The position numbers and the translations under genes are program-made. Positions 17,933-22,896 of a stretch of DNA of 22,896 nucleotides are shown here, piece after piece. The notes below the pieces were generated by a model. It worked only from the letters and a program-made list of their open reading frames with translations, made no database searches and was not told where the DNA came from. This DNA is from Clostridium sp. CAG:253 (GTDB taxonomy: Bacteria > Bacillota > Clostridia > Lachnospirales > Lachnospiraceae), in the NCBI GenBank assembly GCA_000436755.1, contig FR887283.1:1-22896 (forward strand). Direction: 5' to 3'. Positions within the stretch are counted from its first letter, which is position 1; each line of letters opens with the position of its first letter.

Positions 17933-18820
17933 CTATTTTTCTGGAATATAATCCTTATCAGGAAGTTCTACAGTCTGTCCAAACCATTTTTTCTGAAGTT
18001 TATCGAGTGTTCCGTCTTTCTTAAACTTCTTAATTTCACTATTAATATAATCTGAAAGTTCTGTATCTGATTTTCTTACAGCCCATGAAAGCCATGTATC
18101 GGTATCACTTACCATTGCCACATTGCCTTTTCCATCCTGAACAAGCTCATAATCATCCGGATTATTTTTTACAAGAGCTGCTGATGATGCATAGTTCTGT
18201 GCTACAATATCAAGCTTCCCATTCTTTAATTCCATATAAGCATCCGGGAAACCGTCATACGTCTTTAATTCTTTATAGCCTTTACCTCCATTTGAAATAA
18301 GTTTTTCATTATATGCTTTAACATCAGGCTCGTTGTAGCATGACGTCTGTGTTCCCACGACTTTTCCTTCCATATCCTCAGGAGTTTTAATATTATCGTT
18401 GCCCTTTTTCTTGATAAAAGCTGTTGTACCTTTCTGAATAGGCACTGTCATTGTATATTTATCTGCTCTCTCCTTTGTTATTCCAAGTGTTGCACCTACA
18501 ACATCATATTTTTTAGCTTCAAGCCCTGCAAGAATCCCCTGAAATGGTACATCCATATAATCAAGTTCTACACCGAGGTCATTACAGATTTCCTTAAACA
18601 AATCCGCATTGTAACCGATGATGGTTTCACCGTCTTTGTCAAGGTACTCAAAAGGCTCATAAGCTGCTTCTGTCGCAACAATAAGCTTTCCGTTTTTCTT
18701 TATCTGTTCAATTGTAAGAGGTCCTTTGCTTGAAGAACCGCTTCCTCCACATCCCGTAAGACTTGTGATGACCATTGTTCCTGCAAGTACCGCCGCTAAT
18801 AACTTTTTCAATTTTCTCAT
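17933..18820 (-). CDS. Polar amino acid ABC transporter substrate-binding lipoprotein
   Basis: Extracellular binding protein anchored by a lipid. The 295-residue product has a signal with lipobox LTGC (Cys24), a Gly/Ser linker, and an SBP_bac_3 fold: LIVATEAAYEPFEYLDKDGE (46-65), YDVVGATLGITKERADKYTMT (105-124) with the carboxylate-binding Arg118, and the second lobe DAYMELKNGKLDIVAQN (193-209). At position 209, where related proteins usually have the Asp that binds the ligand alpha-amino group, there is Asn, so the ligand may not be a standard alpha-amino acid. The GGAGG site is 6 bases from the ATG. No strong promoter of its own was found; the hairpin at 18883-18924 separates it from the ureohydrolase gene upstream. 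Confidence 0.94.
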   Translation of the reverse strand: MRKLKKLLAAVLAGTMVITSLTGCGGSGSSSKGPLTIEQIKKNGKLIVATEAAYEPFEYLDKDGETIIGYNADLFKEICNDLGVELDYMDVPFQGILAGLEAKKYDVVGATLGITKERADKYTMTVPIQKGTTAFIKKKGNDNIKTPEDMEGKVVGTQTSCYNEPDVKAYNEKLISNGGKGYKELKTYDGFPDAYMELKNGKLDIVAQNYASSAALVKNNPDDYELVQDGKGNVAMVSDTDTWLSWAVRKSDTELSDYINSEIKKFKKDGTLDKLQKKWFGQTVELPDKDYIPEK

Positions 18821-18882
18821 AAATGCCTCCGTTTCCGCATATTAAAATGCTTTGCTGCTGATTTTTTTGCTTTTATAGACGA

Positions 18883-18924
18883 AAAGAGACCAGTAAACCC
18901 GTCAGGGGTTTTACCAGCCTCTTT
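18883..18924 (-). terminator. Hairpin between the ureohydrolase and transporter genes
   Basis: Outer arms AAAGAG/CTCTTT and inner arms ending ACCC/GGGT around a five-base loop form a long, slightly imperfect stem. The T-run after it on the minus strand is short (TTTT then CGTCT), so termination may be partial and some transcription may read through into the transporter genes. Confidence 0.6.
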
Positions 18925-18964
18925 GCTGTTAATACATGTTTATTTTTAAATTCAAAACTGATTT

Positions 18965-19918
18965 TTATTTATTCTTATTTGCTTTCTGATAAGCAAGGAT
19001 TGATAAAAATTCAAATATAAGGTTTGCACCCATGTATGCCGTAATCTCTGAATGGTCATATGGCGGTGCGACTTCTACAACATCAAATCCTACAAAGTTA
19101 AGGTCTTTTATACCTCTTATGTACTGAAGTGCTTCATATGAAGTAAATCCTCCGACTTCCGGTGTACCTGTTCCCGGTGCATAAGCCGGGTCAATAAAGT
19201 CTATATCGAATGTAAGGAACACCTTGTTGTCTCCAACTCTTTCCTTAATTGCATTTGCAAGATCTGCCGGTGTCATAGTATGTAATGTATCTCCCGGAAT
19301 AACCTTAAATCCTAAATCTGCTGCAATCTTAAAATCATCAGGATCGTAAAGCGAACCTCTCATACCAATCTGAATTGATTTTGAAGGGTCAATAAGACCT
19401 TCTTCCATCGCTCTTCTAAAAGGTGTTCCGTGATTGTATTTCTGTCCGAATACAGTATCACAAAGGTCAAGATGCGAATCAAAATGAACAAGTGAAACTT
19501 TTCCGTGTTTTTTCGCTATTGCACGAAGCTCTCCAAGTGTGATTGCATGGTCACCGCCAATACTAATCGGAACTGCTCCGGCATCCAAAACTCCTGTAAG
19601 TGTTTCTTCAATAGCCGCATAAGTTTCATGTATATAATCAGGAATAACAGGGACATCACCAAGATCTGCACCTTTAAGTGTATCCATAATATTCACGCCC
19701 ATAGCCACATTATTTGGTTTAATCATGGCTGAAATATTTCTCACGCCGTTAGGACCAAATCTTGCTCCGGCTCTAAATGAAGCTGCCGTATCAAATGGAA
19801 TACCTATAATTCCAAAATCAAGACCTTCTGCACTCTGTGCATGTGGAAGTCTCATAAAATTTCCCATATTGCAAAAACGTGGTGAACCTGATGCGCTAGG
19901 TGGCTGATAATTACTCAT
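18965..19918 (-). CDS. Ureohydrolase, agmatinase/guanidinobutyrase family (copy 1)
   Basis: Binuclear-metal hydrolase that releases urea from a guanidino compound. The 317-residue product has all metal ligands of the arginase/agmatinase fold: His124 (GGDHAIT), Asp147, His149 and Asp151 (HFDSHLD), Asp238 and Asp240 (FDIDFIDP). It also has NHGTPFRRAMEEGLID (162-177) and APGTGTPEVGG (247-257). The HGTPFR loop resembles guanidinobutyrase and guanidinopropionase as much as agmatinase, so substrate could be agmatine, guanidinobutyrate, guanidinopropionate, guanidine or similar. It aligns without gaps over its length to the divergent copy 2 (about 53% identity by hand count). The ATG has AGAGGT seven bases upstream. 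It lies at the head of the transporter genes. Confidence 0.92.
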   Translation of the reverse strand: MSNYQPPSASGSPRFCNMGNFMRLPHAQSAEGLDFGIIGIPFDTAASFRAGARFGPNGVRNISAMIKPNNVAMGVNIMDTLKGADLGDVPVIPDYIHETYAAIEETLTGVLDAGAVPISIGGDHAITLGELRAIAKKHGKVSLVHFDSHLDLCDTVFGQKYNHGTPFRRAMEEGLIDPSKSIQIGMRGSLYDPDDFKIAADLGFKVIPGDTLHTMTPADLANAIKERVGDNKVFLTFDIDFIDPAYAPGTGTPEVGGFTSYEALQYIRGIKDLNFVGFDVVEVAPPYDHSEITAYMGANLIFEFLSILAYQKANKNK

Positions 19919-19992
19919 ATTGCATACCTCTTTTCCGTCTGTTAAATCTCTTGTCTGTCATAGTTGCATTTTGTTCTCAGCTGATGAACCCC

Positions 19993-20020
19993 ATTTTAGA
20001 CAAAAAAATTCACTTGTCAA
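19993..20020 (-). promoter_or_regulatory. Promoter of ureohydrolase copy 1
   Basis: TTGACA (20015-20020) and TAAAAT (19993-19998) on the minus strand are 16 bases apart. An 11-bp dyad, ACTTGTCAAGT (20012-20022), overlaps the -35 and could be an operator. The leader is about 70 bases. Confidence 0.65.
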
Positions 20021-20068
20021 GTCAAAAAATAATTTTTTTATAACAAAATTTGTCTGCCTCTGCTTTAT

Positions 20069-20084
20069 TATTCATTTTTGAATA
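20069..20084. promoter_or_regulatory. Palindrome TATTCATTTTTGAATA, copy A
   Basis: A 16-bp perfect dyad (six-base arms, TTTT centre) in the 386-base divergent region, about 50 bp upstream of the -35 of ureohydrolase copy 1. An identical copy lies 75 bp to the right. The region otherwise holds only the two promoters, further dyads and a terminator; no gene is seen in it. Confidence 0.6.
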
Positions 20085-20143
20085 GCGTTGAAATCAGTAT
20101 AAAACAGGATTTTCCATTTTATAGTTTTGCAAAAAATAATTTT

Positions 20144-20159
20144 TATTCATTTTTGAATA
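20144..20159. promoter_or_regulatory. Palindrome TATTCATTTTTGAATA, copy B
   Basis: Exact second copy of the 16-bp dyad, ending four bases before the -35 element of the plus-strand promoter, a position suited to an activator (centre near -49) or to a looping repressor together with copy A. Confidence 0.6.
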
Positions 20160-20163
20160 CGCC

Positions 20164-20193
20164 TTTACAAAACCGGCGTTTTGTATGTATAAT
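20164..20193 (+). promoter_or_regulatory. Promoter of the ureohydrolase copy 2 - urease operon
   Basis: TTTACA (20164-20169) and a perfect TATAAT (20188-20193) are separated by 18 bases. The predicted transcript starts near 20200, only about 10 bases before an intrinsic-terminator hairpin. Confidence 0.6.
20166..20185. promoter_or_regulatory. Operator-like dyad filling the promoter spacer
   Basis: TACAAAAC and GTTTTGTA are perfect 8-base arms around CGGC, lying between and partly over the -35 and -10 elements. This is where repressors, or MerR-type activators acting on long spacers, bind. It differs in sequence from the TATTCA dyads. Confidence 0.5.
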
Positions 20194-20209
20194 AAATACA
20201 ACAAAAACG

Positions 20210-20251
20210 AAGGCGTTTTTGAACATTTTGTTCAAGACGCCTTTTTCTTTT
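20210..20251 (+). terminator. Leader terminator (attenuator) ahead of ureohydrolase copy 2
   Basis: AAGGCGT (20210-20216) pairs with ACGCCTT (20237-20243), continued by TTGAAC/GTTCAA (20219-20224 and 20230-20235) around a five-base loop, followed by TTTTTCTTTT. It has the form of an intrinsic terminator, and no plus-strand gene lies upstream of it in the window, so it must act on the leader of the urease operon itself. A weaker -10-like TATAAA at 20253 could be an alternative promoter downstream of it. Confidence 0.65.
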
Positions 20252-20304
20252 GTATAAAACAATAACAATAATAATAATTAACTGATTAGGAAAGGATGAT
20301 TGAT

Positions 20305-21264
20305 ATGATTAGATACAAAGCAGCAGATTCACAGGAATCTCCAAGATTTTCCGGAATAAAAACATTTATGAGAATGGAATATATCAAAACAACAGAAGAT
20401 GTTGATTTTGCTGTTGTGGGTATTCCTTTCGATACATGTGCATCATATAGAGTAGGTTCACGATTTGGACCAAGTGCGATTAGAGAAATTTCCTCTCTTA
20501 CCAAACCGTATAATCCTGAACTTAATGTAAACATCTTTGATTATTGCAGTGGAATTGATTATGGCGATGTAAAAACAGTTCCGGGATATATAGAAGATTC
20601 ATACGAAGCAATAACCTCCGATATGCTCACCTTATTTAAAAACAACATTGTTCCTATCGCAATGGGCGGTGATCACTCTGTCACGCTTCCTGAGCTTCGT
20701 GCCTGTTATCAGGCTAATGGCAAAGTAGCTCTTATTCATTTTGATTCCCATTATGATACATGGGATGAATACTTCGGAAAAAAATACAACCATGGAACCC
20801 CATTCAGGATTGCTGCAAATGAAGGCATTATTGACACTTCAAAGTCAATACAGGTGGGCATACGTGGCGGTCTTTATACTGAAGCCGATACAAAAATGAG
20901 TCCCGATCTCGGTTTTAAAGTCATAACTGCCACTCAATGCCATAAAATCGGCATGAATGAAATTGTTAGACAGATAAAAGAACGTGTCGGTGATTCTAAA
21001 GCATTTTTAACATTTGATATAGATTTTTTGGATCCGGCATTCGCTCCAGGAACAGGCACTCCTGAAATCGGTGGCTTTTCAACTGCACAGGCTCTTGAAA
21101 TTGTGCGTGGTTTAAAAGACCTCAATATTGTAGGATATGATGTGGTAGAGGTAGCACCACAGTACGATGTTGGAAATATCACTTCCTTTGCAGCAGCAAA
21201 TCTTATGACAGAATTTATGGCTCATCTTGCTTATAAGAAAAAAAACAAAATTTACTTTAAATAA
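20305..21264 (+). CDS. Ureohydrolase, agmatinase/guanidinobutyrase family (copy 2)
   Basis: Predicted Mn2+- or Ni2+-dependent hydrolase that yields urea from a guanidino substrate. From the chosen start (319 residues) the ligands fall at the same numbers as in copy 1: His124, Asp147, His149, Asp151, Asp238, Asp240. The active-site loop differs: YDTWDEYFG (150-158) against LDLCDTVFG in copy 1, so the two enzymes may prefer different substrates. NHGTPFRIAANEG (162-174) and APGTGTPEIGG (247-257) are conserved. An ATG at 20296 is also in frame; 20305 is preferred because it aligns exactly with the start of copy 1 and has AAAGGA about eight bases upstream. It is followed after 58 bases by ureA with no terminator, so its urea product would be passed to urease made from the same transcript. 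Confidence 0.92.
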   Translation: MIRYKAADSQESPRFSGIKTFMRMEYIKTTEDVDFAVVGIPFDTCASYRVGSRFGPSAIREISSLTKPYNPELNVNIFDYCSGIDYGDVKTVPGYIEDSYEAITSDMLTLFKNNIVPIAMGGDHSVTLPELRACYQANGKVALIHFDSHYDTWDEYFGKKYNHGTPFRIAANEGIIDTSKSIQVGIRGGLYTEADTKMSPDLGFKVITATQCHKIGMNEIVRQIKERVGDSKAFLTFDIDFLDPAFAPGTGTPEIGGFSTAQALEIVRGLKDLNIVGYDVVEVAPQYDVGNITSFAAANLMTEFMAHLAYKKKNKIYFK

Positions 21265-21322
21265 GTATATTTAATATAGTAGGAAATCATTTACTTGAAT
21301 TTACAGAGAGAGGAAAATAATA

Positions 21323-21625
21323 ATGAGAATAACGCCAAAAGAAAGCGAAAAACTACTCTTACATCTTGCAGGTAATCTTGCAAAAGAAAGAAAAGAACGT
21401 GGTCTTAAACTAAACTATCCTGAAGCAGTAGCTTATATAAGTTCAGAACTTCTTGAACTTGCGAGAGACGGAAAGACCGTAACAGAACTTATGCACGAAG
21501 GCACAAAAATACTTACAAAAGATGATGTAATGGATGGAGTTGCAGACATGGTAACCGAAGTTCAGGTAGAAGCAACCTTTCCTGACGGCACAAAACTTGT
21601 AACCGTACACAACCCTATTCAGTAA
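21323..21625 (+). CDS. ureA: Urease subunit gamma
   Basis: Smallest structural subunit of the nickel urease, which hydrolyses urea to ammonia and carbamate. The 100-residue product begins [20 protein letters not shown] and has [25 protein letters not shown] (26-50) and [20 protein letters not shown] at the end, matching full-length UreA. GAGAGGA lies seven to eight bases before the ATG. It is the second gene of the operon headed by ureohydrolase copy 2. Confidence 0.97.
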   Translation: MRITPKESEKLLLHLAGNLAKERKERGLKLNYPEAVAYISSELLELARDGKTVTELMHEGTKILTKDDVMDGVADMVTEVQVEATFPDGTKLVTVHNPIQ

Positions 21626-21628
21626 CTT

Positions 21629-21649
21629 TGCTTTATTAAAATTAAAGCA
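21629..21649 (+). repeat. Stem-loop between ureA and ureB
   Basis: TGCTTTA (21629-21635) and TAAAGCA (21643-21649) are perfect 7-base arms in the 62-base ureA-ureB spacer. No T-run follows, so it is more likely an mRNA stability or processing element than a terminator. Confidence 0.4.
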
Positions 21650-21687
21650 GAATGCCACACAAACATCTGCAAAAGGAGGCTTTACAA

Positions 21688-22041
21688 ATGAGTTTAAATA
21701 TGAAGATAGGCGAAATTATCTCTAACAATGATGAGATAGTTCTAAATTCATCAGGCAAAACCAAAGAAATAAATGTATCTAATACAGGTGACAGACCTAT
21801 TCAGGTCGGCTCACATTTCCATTTTTTTGAGACAAATAAATTTCTTGATTTTCCAAGAAAAGAATCTTTCGGATACAGACTTGATATTCCGTCAGGTACT
21901 TCCGTAAGATTTGAGCCGGGTGAGACAAAAAGCGTACAGCTTGTTGAACTCGGCGGCAAAAAGCGGGTTTTTGGTTTAAATGACCTGACATGTGGTCAGA
22001 CAAACAAAGCTGCAAAAATCAAATTAGGATTGGAGGATTAA
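21688..22041 (+). CDS. ureB: Urease subunit beta
   Basis: Structural urease subunit of 117 residues. It has the family core [22 protein letters not shown] (about 31-52), [20 protein letters not shown] (about 56-75) and a C-terminal [19 protein letters not shown]. The ATG at 21688 is chosen over an in-frame ATG at 21652 because GGAGG lies 8 bases upstream of it. The last codons (GGAGGAT) form the ribosome binding site of ureC, so translation of the two is coupled. Confidence 0.97.
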   Translation: MSLNMKIGEIISNNDEIVLNSSGKTKEINVSNTGDRPIQVGSHFHFFETNKFLDFPRKESFGYRLDIPSGTSVRFEPGETKSVQLVELGGKKRVFGLNDLTCGQTNKAAKIKLGLED

Positions 22042-22042
22042 A

Positions 22043-22896
22043 ATGAGTTGTAAAATAACCGGGAAAAAATATGCCATGATGTACGGTCCTACTGTCGGTG
22101 ACAAAGTAAGACTCGCCGATACAGACCTTATAATAGAAGTAGAAAAGGATTACACCTCTTATGGTGATGAAGTAAAATTTGGCGGCGGAAAAACAATCCG
22201 TGACGGAATGGGGCAGTCTGTCCGCACAACAAGTTCTGACGGTGATCTCGACCTCGTTATCACAAATGCCCTGATATTGGATTACACCGGTATCATTAAA
22301 GCAGACATCGGAATTAAAAACGGCAGAATCGCAGGTATAGGAAAAGCCGGCAACCCCGATATTATGACTGATGTAACACCCGGAATGACTATAGGTGCAT
22401 CAACAGAAGCTCTCGCCGGAGAAAATCTTATCGTAACAGCAGGCGGAATTGACTCCCATATTCATTTTATAAGCCCTACTCAGATAGACGACTGTGCACT
22501 CTACAGTGGTGTGACAACCATGATTGGCGGTGGTACAGGTCCGGCAGACGGAACAAACGCAACAACCTGTACACCCGGTCCTTGGAACCTTGCAATGATG
22601 TTAAAAGCAGCCGAAGAATATCCTATGAATCTCGGATTTTTAGGAAAAGGTAACTGCTCGGACGAAAGACCGCTTGAAGAACAGATAAAAGCAGGCGCAA
22701 TGGGATTGAAAATACATGAGGACTGGGGTGCAACTCCTGCGGTTATAAACCATTGTCTGAATGTTGCAGATGAATACGATGTTCCTGTCGCAATCCACAC
22801 AGACACCTTAAATGAAGCCGGATGCGTTGAGGATACAATTGCCGCTATCGACGGAAGAACAATACATACATATCACACCGAAGGTGCCGGCGGCGG
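22043..22896 (+). CDS. ureC: Urease subunit alpha, N-terminal half (runs off the window)
   Basis: Catalytic urease subunit; 284 codons of about 570 are present. It starts [20 protein letters not shown]. Nickel-site residues visible are His139 and His141 ([14 protein letters not shown]), the lysine to be carbamylated, Lys223 ([14 protein letters not shown]), His252 ([10 protein letters not shown]) and His278 in TYHTEGAGG. All key positions are intact, so the enzyme should be active if nickel-insertion proteins (UreE, F, G, D) are encoded further right, which the window does not show. The ATG overlaps the ureB end region with a single base between the stop and start codons. Confidence 0.98.
   Translation, partial: MSCKITGKKYAMMYGPTVGDKVRLADTDLIIEVEKDYTSYGDEVKFGGGKTIRDGMGQSVRTTSSDGDLDLVITNALILDYTGIIKADIGIKNGRIAGIGKAGNPDIMTDVTPGMTIGASTEALAGENLIVTAGGIDSHIHFISPTQIDDCALYSGVTTMIGGGTGPADGTNATTCTPGPWNLAMMLKAAEEYPMNLGFLGKGNCSDERPLEEQIKAGAMGLKIHEDWGATPAVINHCLNVADEYDVPVAIHTDTLNEAGCVEDTIAAIDGRTIHTYHTEGAGG

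Noticed and set aside
20069..20159. Classical ARG boxes for ArgR/AhrC
   Set aside because: The dyad arms are in the opposite order (ATTCA then TGAAT) from the ARG box, so I did not name the regulator.
19919..20304. Guanidine riboswitch (ykkC or mini-ykkC type) upstream of the ureohydrolases
   Set aside because: I looked for the ACGR repeats and conserved loops of the guanidine aptamers in both leaders and did not find them; the only RNA element that stands out is the terminator hairpin.

Overview
The window looks like a chromosomal segment from a low-GC anaerobic Firmicute, most likely in or near the Lachnospiraceae (Clostridia). This rests on the AT-rich composition, strong GGAGG ribosome binding sites, Gram-positive lipoprotein signals, a pyruvate phosphate dikinase, and an F-type ATP synthase carrying the sodium-binding c-subunit signature. 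The genus cannot be fixed from the sequence alone. No tRNA, rRNA, CRISPR array, insertion sequence or phage gene was seen.

Left part (1-5500, minus strand): the N-terminal part of ppdK behind a long leader with inverted repeats; a large family 3 glycoside hydrolase with an apparent beta-trefoil insertion; a perfect 24-bp inverted repeat acting as terminator; a cyclophilin-type peptidyl-prolyl isomerase lipoprotein; and, just upstream of it, an unlisted 50-residue membrane peptide with its own good promoter. Two tandem TGTAA-N4-TTACA dyads, 21 bp apart, lie further upstream.

Middle part (5510-13050, minus strand): a complete ATP synthase operon, atpZ-atpI-atpB-atpE-atpF-atpH-atpA-atpG-atpD-atpC. 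It is bounded by a good promoter (13018-13046) and a terminator (5510-5545). The c subunit has Gln31, Glu64, Thr65 and Tyr69 at the sodium-ligand positions, so the enzyme is probably Na+-coupled. atpZ, atpB and atpF use non-ATG starts. Upstream come a DUF402 protein and a cytidylate-kinase-like protein.

Right part (14343-22896): this appears to be a nitrogen-scavenging locus. On the minus strand are a ureohydrolase (agmatinase family), a polar amino acid type ABC transporter (binding lipoprotein, two different permeases, ATPase) and a PAS/AAA+/HTH regulator whose sigma-54 contact loop is degenerate. On the plus strand, diverging from the first ureohydrolase, are a paralogous ureohydrolase and then ureA, ureB and the start of ureC. 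Ureohydrolases release urea from guanidino compounds and urease turns urea into ammonia and CO2, so the locus can be read as uptake, hydrolysis and ureolysis of a guanidino substrate. The 386-bp divergent region holds two promoters, two identical 16-bp palindromes 75 bp apart, a third palindrome filling the spacer of one promoter, and an intrinsic terminator directly after that promoter. This layered control of a ureohydrolase-urease operon is the most interesting part of the window.
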